64,000 bases of DNA from assembly GCF_009728735.1 (NCBI RefSeq), contig NZ_CP024636.1:4070754-4134753 (forward strand). Reading direction: 5' to 3'. This document shows, piece after piece, positions 15,374 through 26,040 of this stretch. Source of the stretch: Pantoea phytobeneficialis. Its GTDB lineage: Bacteria > Pseudomonadota > Gammaproteobacteria > Enterobacterales > Enterobacteriaceae. The notes below the pieces were generated by a model that ran no database searches, had not been told where the DNA came from, and was given only the letters and a program-made list of their open reading frames with translations. Each line of letters starts with the position of its first letter. Within the stretch, counting starts at the first letter, position 1. A program made the position numbers and the translations under genes.

Positions 15374-16564
15374 TCAGGATGACAACGCCTGCGCGCACGC
15401 CCAGGCGGAACTCCACGCCCACTGGAAGTTATAGCCACCCAGCCAGCCGGTCACATCCACCACTTCGCCGATAAAATATAATCCGGGCACATCGCGTGCT
15501 TCCAGGGTTTTTGACGATAACAGGGTGGTATCCACGCCGCCCAGCGTCACTTCAGCTGTGCGGTAGCCTTCGGTGCCGTTTGGCTGTACCCGCCACTGAT
15601 GCAGGGTTTGCACCAGTTCGCCCTGCTGCTTGCTGTTGAGCTGCTTCAGGGTGACGTCAGGGATCTGGTTCAGCGCCTGCAACACTTCCACCAGGCGCTT
15701 CGGCAAAATTTTCGCCAGGCTGTTTTTCAGGCTGAGATTCGGATGGGCGTCACGCTGGATATTAATAAACCCATCCAGCGGCGTTGCCGGGGATAAATCC
15801 ACCGTCACGAACTCGCCGGGCTGCCAGTAACTGGAGATTTGCAACACCGCCGGGCCAGATAAACCGCGATGGGTAAACAACAACGCCTCTTTAAATAAGG
15901 TGCCGTCCTGCGCAGTGATGGTGGTGGGTAACGCCACGCCGGATAAGGTGTTCAATTGTTCCAGCAGCGGTTTATGCAGAGTAAAAGGCACCAGCGCAGC
16001 GCGCGTCGGGAACACTTTCAAACCAAACTGCTCCGCCACTTTATAACCGAACGGTGAAGCTCCCAGCCCCGGCATCGATAAGCCACCGCTGGCGATCACC
16101 AACTTCTCCGCCTGCACCGTCATGCCGTTCAGTTGCAGGGTGTAGCCTGCGTCGTCACGCTGCACGCTCAGCACTTCGCTGCGCAACCGGAGCGTCACCT
16201 GTCCGGCTTCACACTCGGCCAGCAGCATATCCACGATTTGCTGCGCCGAATCATCGCAGAACAACTGGCCCAGCGTTTTCTCGTGATATGCGATGCCGTG
16301 ACGATTGACCAGATCGATAAAGTCCCACTGGGTATAGCGCGCCAGCGCAGATTTACAGAAATGCGGGTTGTGCGACAGGTAAGCTGCGGGTTCGGTATAC
16401 ATATTGGTGAAATTGCAGCGTCCGCCGCCCGACATCAGAATTTTGCGGCCCGCTTTTTTGCCGTTATCAAGCAGCAGCACACGCAGGCCACGCTGTCCGG
16501 CCTGTGCAGCACAGAACATGCCCGCAGCACCCGCGCCAACAATGATAACGTCAAACTTTTCCAC
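15374..16564 (-). CDS. yhiN: HI0933/YhiN-family FAD/NAD(P)-dependent oxidoreductase
   Basis: 396-residue flavoprotein of the HI0933 family (BaiN-like). N-terminal FAD site VDIIVGAG-type: FDVIIVGAGAAGMFCAA, followed by the family hallmark GRKILMSGGGRCNFTN and the C-terminal GLYFIGEVVDVTGWLGGYN. Physiological substrate is unknown. Lies divergent to pitA exactly as in E. coli, which supports orthology. Its stop codon abuts that of the hcp-linked gene (15373/15374), so the hcp island ends precisely at this conserved gene. Confidence 0.92.
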   Translation of the reverse strand: MEKFDVIIVGAGAAGMFCAAQAGQRGLRVLLLDNGKKAGRKILMSGGGRCNFTNMYTEPAAYLSHNPHFCKSALARYTQWDFIDLVNRHGIAYHEKTLGQLFCDDSAQQIVDMLLAECEAGQVTLRLRSEVLSVQRDDAGYTLQLNGMTVQAEKLVIASGGLSMPGLGASPFGYKVAEQFGLKVFPTRAALVPFTLHKPLLEQLNTLSGVALPTTITAQDGTLFKEALLFTHRGLSGPAVLQISSYWQPGEFVTVDLSPATPLDGFINIQRDAHPNLSLKNSLAKILPKRLVEVLQALNQIPDVTLKQLNSKQQGELVQTLHQWRVQPNGTEGYRTAEVTLGGVDTTLLSSKTLEARDVPGLYFIGEVVDVTGWLGGYNFQWAWSSAWACAQALSS

Positions 16565-16631
16565 TGCTTTTTCTCACTTCACCCGAAAGGCGCTGATTGT
16601 AGTGATCTGTCCTCTTTGACGCCAGTGTCAA

Positions 16632-16683
16632 AAAAATGCCGTAAATATGTCATATTGTAAATGACTCATATTTCGGCATTTTT
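16632..16683. promoter_or_regulatory. Long inverted repeat between yhiN and pitA
   Basis: Arms AAAAATGCCG-t-AAATATG and CATATTT-CGGCATTTTT pair over 17 bp with one bulged base and a ~17-base loop. It looks like an intrinsic terminator for either strand, yet sits between divergent genes, so it would lie in the leader of pitA or yhiN and act as an attenuator, RNA stabiliser or protein site. Confidence 0.5.
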
Positions 16684-16805
16684 CCCTTGTTTAGGCGTGT
16701 GACTGGCAACATTAAGACAAAAAAAGACTATATTTCCCTTTCCCATACAGCACGTTGTCGCGGATAATGCGCCGCGTTCATGTCCTCCAAAATGGCGTAA
16801 CGTTT

Positions 16806-18305
16806 ATGCTACATCTGTTTGCTGGTCTTGACCTGAGTACCGGCCTGTTATTGGTTCTTGCCCTGCTGTTTGTATTGTTTTACGAAGCAATCAACGGTTT
16901 CCACGACACAGCCAACGCGGTCGCGACAGTTATCTACACCCGTGCGATGCGGGCGCAGCTGGCGGTTGTGATGGCAGGTGTTTTCAACTTTTTCGGTGTT
17001 TTGCTGGGCGGTTTGAGCGTGGCCTATGCCATTGTTCATATGCTCCCCACCGATCTGCTATTAAATGTTGGTTCAGCTCACGGCCTGGCTATGGTGTTCT
17101 CCATGCTGCTGGCTGCGATTATCTGGAACCTCGGCACCTGGTATCTTGGCCTGCCGGCGTCCAGCTCCCATACCCTGATTGGTGCCATTATTGGTATCGG
17201 TCTGACCAATGCTCTGATGACCGGAACGTCGGTGGTTGATGCGCTCAACCTGCCAAAAGTTCTGAATATCTTCCTTTCCCTGATCCTGTCGCCGATTGTC
17301 GGTCTGGTGATTGCCGGTAGCCTGATTTTCCTGCTGCGCCGCTACTGGAGCAGCACCAAGAAACGCTCGCGTATTCATATGACGCCAGCCGATCGCGAGA
17401 AAATCGACGGCAAGAAAAAGCCGCCATTCTGGACGCGTATCGCCCTGATTGTTTCCGCCATTGGCGTAAGCTATTCACACGGTGCGAACGATGGTCAGAA
17501 AGGCATTGGCCTGATCATGCTGGTGCTGATTGGTGTCGCACCTGCGGGTTTCGTGGTCAACATGAATGCCTCCGGTTATGACATCACCCGTACCCGTGAT
17601 GCCGTCAACCATCTGGAGCAGTACTACCAGCAGCACAGCGAAACCCTGACGCACATCGTGCAGATGGTGCCGCCTGCGGTGCCTGCGCCAGAAGAGTCCA
17701 TCAATGGCCCGCATGAATTCCACTGCGATAGCGCCCGTGCGCTGCCAGCGATTCAGCGAGCTCAGGGCTTACTGAACAATCTGCAAAGCTACAGTGACCT
17801 GACACCTGACCAGCGCAGCCAGATGCGTCGTCTGCTGCTGTGCATCTCCGATACCGCCGATAAAGCGGCGAAGCTGCCGGAAACCAGCGCTGACGACCAG
17901 CGTTTCCTGAACAAGCTGAAAAGCGATCTGTTGGGAACCGTTGAGTATGCGCCGGTGTGGATCATCATGGCCGTAGCCCTGGCGCTTGGCGTCGGCACCA
18001 TGATTGGCTGGCGTCGTGTGGCGACCACTATCGGTGAGAAGATTGGTAAGAAAGGCATGACCTACGCGCAGGGTATGTCAGCGCAGGTGACGGCAGCGGT
18101 GTCGATTGGCATTGCCAGCTACACCGGGATGCCGGTTTCCACCACGCACATTCTGTCGTCGTCAGTCGCCGGGACCATGTTGGTTGATGGTGGCGGTCTG
18201 CAAAGCCGTACCATCAAGAATATCGCGATGGCGTGGGTGTTTACCCTGCCGGTGTGTATTCTGTTGTCCGGTTCCTTGTACTGGATTGCGCTGAAGCTGG
18301 TGTAA
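16806..18305 (+). CDS. pitA: Low-affinity inorganic phosphate (metal-phosphate) transporter PitA
   Basis: Inner-membrane Pit-family symporter taking up metal-phosphate complexes with protons. 499 residues, the same as E. coli. The two internal PiT repeats are visible ([22 protein letters not shown] near residue 25, and [16 protein letters not shown] near 225; second [20 protein letters not shown]), with a large hydrophilic loop between them. ATG 16806 ([10 protein letters not shown]) matches the E. coli start; an open upstream frame of 17 codons is ignored. Followed by a strong terminator. Confidence 0.97.
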   Translation: MLHLFAGLDLSTGLLLVLALLFVLFYEAINGFHDTANAVATVIYTRAMRAQLAVVMAGVFNFFGVLLGGLSVAYAIVHMLPTDLLLNVGSAHGLAMVFSMLLAAIIWNLGTWYLGLPASSSHTLIGAIIGIGLTNALMTGTSVVDALNLPKVLNIFLSLILSPIVGLVIAGSLIFLLRRYWSSTKKRSRIHMTPADREKIDGKKKPPFWTRIALIVSAIGVSYSHGANDGQKGIGLIMLVLIGVAPAGFVVNMNASGYDITRTRDAVNHLEQYYQQHSETLTHIVQMVPPAVPAPEESINGPHEFHCDSARALPAIQRAQGLLNNLQSYSDLTPDQRSQMRRLLLCISDTADKAAKLPETSADDQRFLNKLKSDLLGTVEYAPVWIIMAVALALGVGTMIGWRRVATTIGEKIGKKGMTYAQGMSAQVTAAVSIGIASYTGMPVSTTHILSSSVAGTMLVDGGGLQSRTIKNIAMAWVFTLPVCILLSGSLYWIALKLV

Positions 18306-18323
18306 TCACCGCTTCAGACACCG

Positions 18324-18353
18324 AAGGGCGACAGCAATGTCGCCCTTTTTTTA
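18324..18353 (+). terminator. Intrinsic terminator after pitA
   Basis: 10-bp stem AAGGGCGACA / TGTCGCCCTT, GCAA loop, then a run of T. It overlaps the 3' end of the convergent uspB and could serve it too. Confidence 0.88.
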
Positions 18354-18686
18354 TTGCCAGACCGCCATCGCGATCAGGCTGACAACCACCAGCCCACACA
18401 GCCCGCTGGTCAAAATAAATTGCCCGCGTACCCGTTCACAGCGACGAATAAACTCTTCGTCGTGATGGTCACGATAGCGCTTCTCCCAGATATAGCGCAC
18501 CAGGCGCACCTGTTTGCTGGGCTGACCGTGCGACGTAAAGAAGCCAGCACCATCCACATATTGATATAACAGCGGATCGCAACCGCGTAGCACCGCCAAT
18601 AACGAGCGCAGAGAAGAGAAGTAGCGCGCCATATTCACCAGACAAACTACACAAAGAGCCCAAAAAAGCGCGATAGTGCTAATCAT
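18351..18686 (-). CDS. uspB: Universal stress protein B (membrane)
   Basis: 111 residues, same length as E. coli UspB and nearly identical over [15 protein letters not shown] and [24 protein letters not shown] blocks. Two membrane helices (residues ~3-20 and ~90-110) flank a charged cytoplasmic domain. UspB is induced in stationary phase under sigma-S and is needed for ethanol tolerance; its molecular role is unknown. ATG 18686 is preceded by GGGAGGGG. Divergent from uspA as in E. coli. Confidence 0.95.
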   Translation of the reverse strand: MISTIALFWALCVVCLVNMARYFSSLRSLLAVLRGCDPLLYQYVDGAGFFTSHGQPSKQVRLVRYIWEKRYRDHHDEEFIRRCERVRGQFILTSGLCGLVVVSLIAMAVWQ

Positions 18687-19096
18687 GATCCCCTCCCGGC
18701 TGGAGACGTGGAGACGCAACGCTGTAAACGCTCCACGAGAAAGCCTTCCACTGAATGAATCGAATTGCGTTGTTTTTTTGCGAGTCCGGCGGTAAGTCAT
18801 CAGGAGATGTATGACCGTCATTTTCAGTGTAGGAGATTTGGTAAAAATTTTTCCAGCGATGATTTTCGTTCACCGCGAGCGAAAAAAGCGATAACCCTTG
18901 ATCTTCCTCACAGCGGCGCAGCGCCTTGCAGCATTTGTTAACAACTCTGGCTATACTGGGGGTATAACAACAAACCGCCTGCAAAGCATAAATCTCGATG
19001 GGTGGCGCTTATCGCCGTTATGCGCAAAGGATTTCGCCAGCCGTGACGTGGCAGGAATTCGGGTTGCCCCCAGAATCTTGTGAAAGGAGTTATATC
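18687..19096. other. uspB-uspA divergent intergenic region
   Basis: No gene seen. 410 bases carrying both usp promoters. A good -10 candidate for uspA is TATACT at 18952-18957, but no well-spaced -35 was found, consistent with an activator- or ppGpp-dependent promoter. Confidence 0.5.
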
Positions 19097-19531
19097 ATGG
19101 CTTATAAACACATCCTGATTGCAGTAGACCTTTCCCCTGAAAGCCAGTTACTGGTTGAAAAAGCCGTCTCACTGGCACGTCCTTATGATGCGAAAATCTC
19201 ATTAATCCACGTTGATGTGAATTATTCAGACCTCTACACCGGGCTGATTGACGTCAATTTAGGTGATATGCAGAAACGCATCTCTGAAGAGACGCATACC
19301 GCACTGAAAGAACTTTCGACCAACGCCGGATACCCCATCAGTGAAACCCTGAGCGGTAGCGGTGACCTCGGTCAGGTGCTGGTGGATGCGATTAGAAAAT
19401 ATGATGTGGATTTGGTGGTATGTGGCCACCATCAGGACTTCTGGAGCAAGCTGATGTCCTCAGCGCGCCAGCTCATTAATACGGTGCATATTGATATGTT
19501 GATTGTGCCGTTGCGCGATGACGACGAATAA
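19097..19531 (+). CDS. uspA: Universal stress protein A
   Basis: 144-residue cytoplasmic UspA-fold protein. The start [16 protein letters not shown] and the C-terminal [26 protein letters not shown] are diagnostic of true UspA; the ATP-binding GxxGxxxxxxxxxG(S/T) motif of other Usp proteins is absent, as in E. coli UspA. Accumulates on growth arrest and starvation and protects against oxidative and DNA damage. AAAGGAG precedes the ATG at 8 bases; the open frame extends 33 codons upstream without support. Confidence 0.97.
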   Translation: MAYKHILIAVDLSPESQLLVEKAVSLARPYDAKISLIHVDVNYSDLYTGLIDVNLGDMQKRISEETHTALKELSTNAGYPISETLSGSGDLGQVLVDAIRKYDVDLVVCGHHQDFWSKLMSSARQLINTVHIDMLIVPLRDDDE

Positions 19532-19532
19532 C

Positions 19533-19563
19533 AAAACAGGCCGGGAAACCGGCCTGTTTTTTT
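19533..19563 (+). terminator. Intrinsic terminator after uspA
   Basis: 12-bp stem AAAACAGGCCGG / CCGGCCTGTTTT with GAAA tetraloop and a T run directly after the uspA stop. Confidence 0.92.
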
Positions 19564-19583
19564 GTAGCGGATAGGTGCAAATA

Positions 19584-20333
19584 TCAGCTTAGCGGCGGAT
19601 AGATATCAAAACGATGGCTTTTGGTCACCACCGCTGACTGTGTCACCACACCCGCTAACGGCGGGGCGTAATCCGGGCGCTTCACCACAATACGTTTTTT
19701 CGCCAGACGCCGCGCCGGTTCCAGCAGTGCATCAGCATCCTCATCCGCGCCTACCAGAGACTGGAATACCCGCATCTCCTTTTTCACCATCGCGCTTTTT
19801 TGCCGGTGAGGATACATCGGGTCGAGATACACCACATCTGGCGCGGGAGTGATTTCACTCAGCGCCTGCTGGCTGACGACATGCAGCAGCGTTAATCGCT
19901 CGCGCAGCCAGCCGCCGATTTCCGCATCGTCATAACCCCGACGCAAACCATCCTCCAGCAACGCCGCCACCACCGGATGACGTTCCAGCATGCGCACCCG
20001 GCAGCCCAGCGCGGCCAGAACAAAGGCATCGCGTCCTAATCCGGCCGTGGCATCGACCACATCCGGCAGGTAATCACCCTTGATACCCACCGCTTTCGCC
20101 ACTGCTTCACCGCGCCCACCGCCAAAACGACGCCGGTGCGCCATCGCGCCAGAGACGAAATCAACAAAAATGCCGCCCAGCTTTGGCTCGTCGCGTTTAC
20201 GCAGCTCAAGATGGCTGGCAGTCAGCACCAGCGCCAGTGGCGACTGCTCATCCTGCTCCAGTCCCCAGCGCTGGGCCAAATGTAATAAGGCGCCGTCTCC
20301 GGCGCCTGTTTCATCAATTAAACCGATTTTCAC
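19584..20333 (-). CDS. rsmJ: 16S rRNA (guanine-1516-N2)-methyltransferase RsmJ
   Basis: 249 residues, almost colinear with E. coli RsmJ (YhiQ). SAM-binding motif [18 protein letters not shown] and the N2-guanine methyltransferase motif DPMYP are present. Modifies G1516 of 16S rRNA in the small subunit. The start codon is GTG (20333). It begins 8 bases after the prlC stop codon, and in E. coli the pair is co-transcribed, so a prlC-rsmJ operon is likely here. Confidence 0.96.
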   Translation of the reverse strand: MKIGLIDETGAGDGALLHLAQRWGLEQDEQSPLALVLTASHLELRKRDEPKLGGIFVDFVSGAMAHRRRFGGGRGEAVAKAVGIKGDYLPDVVDATAGLGRDAFVLAALGCRVRMLERHPVVAALLEDGLRRGYDDAEIGGWLRERLTLLHVVSQQALSEITPAPDVVYLDPMYPHRQKSAMVKKEMRVFQSLVGADEDADALLEPARRLAKKRIVVKRPDYAPPLAGVVTQSAVVTKSHRFDIYPPLS

Positions 20334-20341
20334 AAGCAGGC

Positions 20342-22384
20342 TTATCCCTGAATCCCGTAATGTTCCAGCATCGCATCGAGCTGCGGTTCACGGCCACGGA
20401 AGCGTTTAAACAGCTCCATTGGCTCCTCAGAACCACCACGCGTCAGGATGTTGTCGAGGAACGACTGACCGGTTTCACGGTTAAAGATACCCTCTTCTTC
20501 AAAGCGTGAGTACGCATCGGCAGCCAGCACGTCGGCCCACAGGTAGCTGTAGTAACCTGCGGCATAGCCACCCGCAAACACATGGCTGAAGGCGTGCGGG
20601 AAACGGCCCCATTCCGGGCTGGGTACCACCGCCACCTGCTTCTTCACTTCACGCAGGGTTTCGAGGATTTGCGCGCCCTGCTGCGGGTTAAACTCGGTGT
20701 GTAGACGGAAATCGAACAGGCCGAACTCCAGCTGACGCAGGATAAACAGCGCTGCCTGGTAGTTTTTCGCTGCCAGCATTTTATCCAGCAGTTCTTTCGG
20801 CAGCGGCTCGCCAGTTTCATAGTGGCCGGAGATAAACGCCAGCGCGTCCGGTTCCCAGCACCAGTTCTCCATAAACTGGCTCGGCAGTTCCACCGCATCC
20901 CACGGCACACCGCTGATACCGGACACGCCAGGGGTTTCGATACGCGTCAGCATATGATGCAGACCATGACCAAACTCGTGGAACAGCGTGGTCACTTCAT
21001 CATGGGTGAACAACGCAGGCTTGCCCTGCACCGGACGGTTGAAGTTACAGGTGAGGTAAGCCACCGGCTTTTGCAGGCTGCCATCGGCTTTGCGCATCTG
21101 GCCGACACAGTCGTCCATCCAGGCTCCGCCGCGTTTGTGCTCACGCGCGTAGAGGTCGAGGTAGAAGCTACCGCGCAGTTCGCCGGTTTCATCAAACAGG
21201 TCGAAGAAACGCACATCCGGGTGGTAAACGTCGACATCTTTACGCTCTTGCGCGCTGATGCCGTAGATACGTTTCACCACTTCAAACAGGCCATTCACCG
21301 CACGCGCTTCCGGGAAATAGGGACGCAGTTGCTCATCGCTGATGGTGTAGAGATGCTGCTTCTGCTTTTCGCCGTAGTAAGTCAGATCCCACGGATTCAT
21401 CTCGTCGACGCCGAACTCTTTTTTGGCGAAGGCGCGCAGTTGGGCCAGCTCCTTCTCACCCTGTGGACGGGCGCGTTTAGCAAGGTCAGTGAGGAAATCG
21501 ATCACCTGAGACGGGCTTTCCGCCATTTTGGTCGCCAGCGATTTATCCGCAAAGGAATCAAAGCCGAGCAACTGGGCCAGTTCGTGGCGCAGCGCCAGTT
21601 CTTCTGCCATCACCGGGCCGTTATCCCATTTACCGGCGTTCGGGCCTTGATCAGACGCACGGGTTGAGTAGGCGCGGTACATCTCTTCACGCAGCGCCGC
21701 GTTGTCGCAGTAGGTCATCACCGGCAGATAGCTCGGGATATCCAGCGTCAGCAACCAGCCTTCCTGCTCTTTGGCTTCCGCCATCGCTTTGGCTGCCGCC
21801 AGCGCGCTTTCCGGCATACCGGACAGCTCCGCTTCATCGGTGATCAGTTTGTTCCAGCCCTGAGTGGCATCGAGGACGTTGTTGCTGTAGGTCGAACCCA
21901 GCTCAGACAGACGCGCGGCAATCTCGCCATAGCGTTTCTGTTTTTCTTTATCGAGTCCGATACCCGATAACTCGAAATCACGCAGGCTGTTATCCACCGC
22001 TTTCTTCTGGGCGATATCCAGCGCCGCATAGTTGTCACCCTGCTTCAGGTCACGATACGCCTGGTACAGTCCTTCATGCTGACCAACCCAGGTGCTGTAT
22101 TCGGACAGCAGCGGCAGCGTCTGCTCATAAGCCTCACGCAGTTCCGGGCTGTTTTTTACCGAGTTCAGATGGCTGACCGGCGAAAAAATACGCCCGAGGC
22201 GATCATCCACTTCTGCCAGCGGTTGTACCAGGTTATCCCAGCTATAAGGCGCGCCCTGTGCCACTACGCGCTCCACCGCCGCACGGCAGTCGTCCAGTGC
22301 GGCGGTTACCGCAGGAACAACGTGCTCAGGTTTGATGGCAGAAAAAGGCGGAAGGGTAAAAGGCGTAAGTAACGGATTGGTCAT
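20342..22384 (-). CDS. prlC: Oligopeptidase A (M3A zinc metallopeptidase)
   Basis: 680 residues, as in E. coli. Cytoplasmic thimet-type peptidase that degrades short peptides, including cleaved signal peptides. The zinc motif is [13 protein letters not shown] (around residue 470), with the downstream glutamate ligand in ESPGVSG-like region, here [24 protein letters not shown] 22384 (MTNPLLTPF) has AAAGGA upstream; the 36-codon upstream extension is rejected. A CCCCAT heat-shock-like -10 element lies 23 bases before the start. Confidence 0.97.
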   Translation of the reverse strand: MTNPLLTPFTLPPFSAIKPEHVVPAVTAALDDCRAAVERVVAQGAPYSWDNLVQPLAEVDDRLGRIFSPVSHLNSVKNSPELREAYEQTLPLLSEYSTWVGQHEGLYQAYRDLKQGDNYAALDIAQKKAVDNSLRDFELSGIGLDKEKQKRYGEIAARLSELGSTYSNNVLDATQGWNKLITDEAELSGMPESALAAAKAMAEAKEQEGWLLTLDIPSYLPVMTYCDNAALREEMYRAYSTRASDQGPNAGKWDNGPVMAEELALRHELAQLLGFDSFADKSLATKMAESPSQVIDFLTDLAKRARPQGEKELAQLRAFAKKEFGVDEMNPWDLTYYGEKQKQHLYTISDEQLRPYFPEARAVNGLFEVVKRIYGISAQERKDVDVYHPDVRFFDLFDETGELRGSFYLDLYAREHKRGGAWMDDCVGQMRKADGSLQKPVAYLTCNFNRPVQGKPALFTHDEVTTLFHEFGHGLHHMLTRIETPGVSGISGVPWDAVELPSQFMENWCWEPDALAFISGHYETGEPLPKELLDKMLAAKNYQAALFILRQLEFGLFDFRLHTEFNPQQGAQILETLREVKKQVAVVPSPEWGRFPHAFSHVFAGGYAAGYYSYLWADVLAADAYSRFEEEGIFNRETGQSFLDNILTRGGSEEPMELFKRFRGREPQLDAMLEHYGIQG

Positions 22385-22406
22385 AAGCGCAGTCCTTTTA
22401 TGGAGT

Positions 22407-22440
22407 ATGGGGCGCGATCGGTCGCGCAACGCAATCTTAC
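22407..22440 (-). promoter_or_regulatory. Possible sigma-32 (heat-shock) promoter of prlC
   Basis: On the minus strand CGCGCCCCATAC (CCCCAT at 22412-22407) matches the sigma-32 -10 element; the -35 (around GATTGCG/GTTGCG) is a poor match to CTTGAA. E. coli prlC is known to be heat-shock regulated. Confidence 0.35.
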
Positions 22441-22570
22441 TAACATGCGGCCTGATTAGCGGAAAATCAATGCTGCCCCGAAACGTCAGCAATTTTTATC
22501 CAGCGCGGCTATAATCCCGCCACATACGATGTAGTGAATTCTTTGATCCAACCGCGGACCCCTCTTTTTT

Positions 22571-23413
22571 ATGCTGAGTTATCGCCACAGTTTTCATGCC
22601 GGCAACCATGCCGACGTGCTCAAACACACCGTTGAGAGCCTGATCCTGACCGCCCTGATGGAGAAGGAGAAGCCTTTCCTCTATCTGGATACCCACGCCG
22701 GTGCCGGACGTTACCAGCTGAGCGGTGAGCACGCCGAGCGTACCGGTGAATATCTGGAAGGCATCGCGCGTATCTGGCAGCAGCCGGATGCGCCGGAACT
22801 GCTGAAGCCTTACTTCTCGGCGATCCGTAACCTGAACCCTAACGGCACCCTGCGCTACTATCCGGGTTCACCGCTGATTGCCCGCCATCTGCTGCGCCAG
22901 GACGATAAACTGCAACTCACCGAGCTGCATTCCAGCGATTATCCGCTGCTGCGCAATGAATTCAGCAAAGACAGCCGTGCGCGTGTCGAGCGTGCCGATG
23001 GTTATCAGCAGTTGAAAGCCAAGCTGCCACCGCCAACGCGCCGTGGCCTGATCCTGATCGACCCGCCGTATGAGCTGAAAAGCGATTATCAGGACGTGGT
23101 GAAAGGCATTCAGGAAGGTTACAAGCGTTTCAGTACCGGTATCTACGCGTTGTGGTATCCGGTGGTGCTACGTCAGCAAATCAAACATATGACCAAAGAT
23201 CTGCAAGCCACCGGCATTCGCAACATTTTGCAGATTGAGCTGGCCGTCCGCCCGGACAGCGACCAGCGTGGTATGACCGCTTCGGGGATGATTGTGATTA
23301 ACCCACCGTGGAAGCTGGAGCAGCAGATGAAAGAACTGCTGCCGTGGCTGCATCAGAAACTGGTGCCAGCAGGCACCGGTCATACTCGTATTGAGTGGAT
23401 TGTGCCGGAGTAA
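22571..23413 (+). CDS. rlmJ: 23S rRNA (adenine-2030-N6)-methyltransferase RlmJ
   Basis: 280 residues, as in E. coli RlmJ (YhiR). N-terminal MLSYRHSFHAGNHADVLKH is diagnostic; SAM site LDTHAGAGRY (residues 39-48) and the amino-methyltransferase motif DPPY at 164-167. Methylates A2030 of 23S rRNA. Divergent from prlC, same arrangement as E. coli. Confidence 0.96.
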   Translation: MLSYRHSFHAGNHADVLKHTVESLILTALMEKEKPFLYLDTHAGAGRYQLSGEHAERTGEYLEGIARIWQQPDAPELLKPYFSAIRNLNPNGTLRYYPGSPLIARHLLRQDDKLQLTELHSSDYPLLRNEFSKDSRARVERADGYQQLKAKLPPPTRRGLILIDPPYELKSDYQDVVKGIQEGYKRFSTGIYALWYPVVLRQQIKHMTKDLQATGIRNILQIELAVRPDSDQRGMTASGMIVINPPWKLEQQMKELLPWLHQKLVPAGTGHTRIEWIVPE

Positions 23414-23419
23414 GGCGCA

Positions 23420-24331
23420 CTAAATCTCGAACACCGCAAAATCATGTGCCAGCTCCGTCGCCGCAAAGATGGACTGGCACTCCGCCAGCAATCTCTCCCG
23501 ATCCTGTGACAAATAGCGCGAGCTAAAATGGGTGGCGATCAACCGCTTAGCCCCGGCCTGTTTTGCCACTTCTGCCGTTTGTATCGTGGTGGAATGGCCG
23601 CGACTGTTGGCCTTCTCCGCCAGCGCCGCCTCGAGCGTGGTTTCGTGCACCATCACATCGGCATCAGCCGCCAGTTGCAACGCCACCTCAGTCGGCCCGG
23701 TATCGCCAAAAATCGCCACCACCTTGCCTTTGGTGGACGGCCCCAGATATTCAGCACCATTAATTTCGCGCCCATCCTCCAACCGGACACGCTCGCCCTG
23801 CTTCAGTTGCTGATACCACGGCCCACGCGGCACCCCTTCCGCTTTCAGGCGCGGAGCATCAAGAAAACCGGGGGTATCATGCTGTTCGATGCGGTAGCCG
23901 TAGCACTCCACAATATGATTCATAGGCCAGGCGGTGACACGGAAATCACCGTCGTCAAACACCAGCCCGGCGGCGATTTCCACGATTTCCAGCGGAAAGC
24001 TGGTATAGGAGCCGCTCAGGTTCAGCGCCGTCTCGATGAATTGACGGATACCTGACGGACCATAGATGGTCAGTGGTTCTTTCAAGCCCGCCATCGAGCG
24101 ACTGGTGAGCAATCCGGGCAGACCAAAAATATGGTCGCCGTGCAGATGGGTAATAAAGATTTTTTCCAGCTTGCTCGGTTTCAGCGCCGAACGCATGTAT
24201 TGATGCTGCGTCGCCTCACCACAATCGAACAACCAGGTGTCACCCCGTTTGGATAAGGTCAACGCAATGGCGGTGACGTTACGTTGCAGGCTTGGCGCAC
24301 CTGCGCCGGTGCCAAGAAATGTCAGTTGCAT
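23420..24331 (-). CDS. rbn: Ribonuclease Z / RNase BN (ElaC-type metallo-beta-lactamase fold)
   Basis: 303 residues. Metallo-beta-lactamase nuclease maturing tRNA 3' ends. The zinc site [15 protein letters not shown] is at residues 61-75; further ligands appear in [17 protein letters not shown] and the late THFSSRY. The exosite arm (about 165-200) is present. In E. coli rbn lies elsewhere (elaC, near nuo), so its position between rlmJ and gor differs from E. coli and could be a lineage marker. Convergent with rlmJ, only 6 bases between stops. Confidence 0.93.
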   Translation of the reverse strand: MQLTFLGTGAGAPSLQRNVTAIALTLSKRGDTWLFDCGEATQHQYMRSALKPSKLEKIFITHLHGDHIFGLPGLLTSRSMAGLKEPLTIYGPSGIRQFIETALNLSGSYTSFPLEIVEIAAGLVFDDGDFRVTAWPMNHIVECYGYRIEQHDTPGFLDAPRLKAEGVPRGPWYQQLKQGERVRLEDGREINGAEYLGPSTKGKVVAIFGDTGPTEVALQLAADADVMVHETTLEAALAEKANSRGHSTTIQTAEVAKQAGAKRLIATHFSSRYLSQDRERLLAECQSIFAATELAHDFAVFEI

Positions 24332-24456
24332 ACGGTGCTTCCCTGTAATGGGTGTTGATCCAACCCTATCACAATCATAGGTGCAATCTTTGCGCCCTTT
24401 CCCCTGTCAGCGTTACACTCTAACCCAATTTTTCTTCCTGCAAATGGACACATCTG

Positions 24457-25809
24457 ATGACCAGACATTTTGACTACCTTGCCATTGGCGGCGGCAGCGG
24501 CGGAATCGCCTCCATTAACCGTGCAGCGATGTACGGCCAGAAATGCGCCCTGATTGAAGCCAAAGAGCTGGGCGGCACCTGTGTCAACGTAGGTTGCGTA
24601 CCAAAAAAAGTGATGTGGCACGCGGCGCAGATTGCCGAAGCTATTCACCTGTATGGCCCGGATTACGGCTTCGACACCACGGTTAACCGCTTCGACTGGT
24701 CAACCCTGGTGAAAAATCGCAGCGCCTATATCGATCGTATCCACACCTCATACGACAACGTGCTGGGCAAGAATAAGGTGGAAGTAATCAAAGGCTTCGC
24801 CCGTTTTGTTGATGCGCACACCGTGGAGGTGAACGGCGAAACCATTACCGCTGATCATATCCTGATCGCCACTGGTGGCCGTCCAAGCCATCCCAACGTG
24901 CCGGGAGCAGAATACGGCATCGACTCCGACGGCTTCTTTGAGCTGGATGCGCTGCCAAAGCGTGTGGCGGTCGTCGGAGCCGGTTATATCGCCGTGGAGC
25001 TGGCAGGTGTGGTCAACGCGTTGGGCGCGGAAACCCACCTGTTTGTGCGTAAGCACGCGCCGCTGCGCAGCTTTGATCCGCTGATCACCGATACGCTGGT
25101 TGAAGTGATGCAGGCTGAAGGCCCGTCATTGCATACCGATTCCATCCCGCAAGCGGTGATCAAAAACGCTGACGGCAGCCTGACGCTGCAACTGGAAAAC
25201 GGTCAGGAGCAAACCGTAGATTGCCTGGTATGGGCGATTGGCCGTGAGCCAGCCAACGATAACTTCAATCTGGCCGTCACTGGCGTGGCGCTGGATGAGA
25301 AAGGTTATATCAAGGTGGATAAGTTCCAGAACACCAGCGTGCCGGGCATTTACGCAGTGGGCGACAACACTGGTGCGGTGGAGCTGACACCGGTAGCGGT
25401 AGCAGCAGGCCGTCGCTTGTCTGAGCGTCTGTTCAACAACAAGCCGGACGAACATCTGGATTACAACAATATCCCGACCGTAGTATTCAGCCACCCGCCA
25501 ATTGGCACCGTCGGTCTGACCGAACCCCAGGCGCGTGAGCAGTACGGCGATGATCAGGTGAAAGTGTACAAATCGGCCTTCACCGCCATGTACACCGCCG
25601 TCACCCAACACCGTCAGCCATGCCGGATGAAGCTGGTCTGCGTAGGACCGGAAGAGAAAATCGTCGGTATCCACGGTATCGGTTTTGGCATGGATGAGAT
25701 GCTGCAAGGCTTTGCAGTGGCGCTGAAAATGGGTGCCACCAAAAAAGACTTCGACAACACCGTGGCGATCCACCCGACCGCAGCGGAAGAGTTTGTGACG
25801 ATGCGCTAA
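24457..25809 (+). CDS. gor: Glutathione reductase
   Basis: Class I pyridine-nucleotide disulphide oxidoreductase, 450 residues as in E. coli. Reduces GSSG with NADPH. FAD site [13 protein letters not shown], redox-active disulphide C42-x4-C47 ([13 protein letters not shown]), NADPH domain [15 protein letters not shown] with the RK residues (FVRKHAPLR) giving NADPH preference, and the dimer-interface catalytic His in [14 protein letters not shown]. The Shine-Dalgarno sequence is weak (TGGA). Confidence 0.97.
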   Translation: MTRHFDYLAIGGGSGGIASINRAAMYGQKCALIEAKELGGTCVNVGCVPKKVMWHAAQIAEAIHLYGPDYGFDTTVNRFDWSTLVKNRSAYIDRIHTSYDNVLGKNKVEVIKGFARFVDAHTVEVNGETITADHILIATGGRPSHPNVPGAEYGIDSDGFFELDALPKRVAVVGAGYIAVELAGVVNALGAETHLFVRKHAPLRSFDPLITDTLVEVMQAEGPSLHTDSIPQAVIKNADGSLTLQLENGQEQTVDCLVWAIGREPANDNFNLAVTGVALDEKGYIKVDKFQNTSVPGIYAVGDNTGAVELTPVAVAAGRRLSERLFNNKPDEHLDYNNIPTVVFSHPPIGTVGLTEPQAREQYGDDQVKVYKSAFTAMYTAVTQHRQPCRMKLVCVGPEEKIVGIHGIGFGMDEMLQGFAVALKMGATKKDFDNTVAIHPTAAEEFVTMR

Positions 25810-25817
25810 CTAACCCG

Positions 25818-25845
25818 GCCAGCATGTTACAGCATGCTGGCTTTC
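25818..25845 (+). terminator. Intrinsic terminator after gor
   Basis: 9-bp stem GCCAGCATG / CATGCTGGC, 6-base loop, then TTTCC, directly after the gor stop. Confidence 0.75.
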
Positions 25846-26040
25846 CTCCCTTTCCCTTCCAGACAAAAACTCTGTTTCTTTACTACTCAATCCTCGCTCG
25901 CCGGGATAACATTTCTCTCTTTGCAGACGCTAACGCATTTATCGCGTGGCTGTTTTTTGGTGAATTATTTGGCAGAGGGAGGCTGGCGTGAATATTTATT
26001 TTGCGCAGCGGGGATTAAGTAGCAAGGAACAGAATCAGGC

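Noticed and set aside
25834..26022. 62-codon open frame between gor and the Gate-domain gene
   Set aside because: No Shine-Dalgarno sequence, no recognisable domain and it overlaps the gor terminator.
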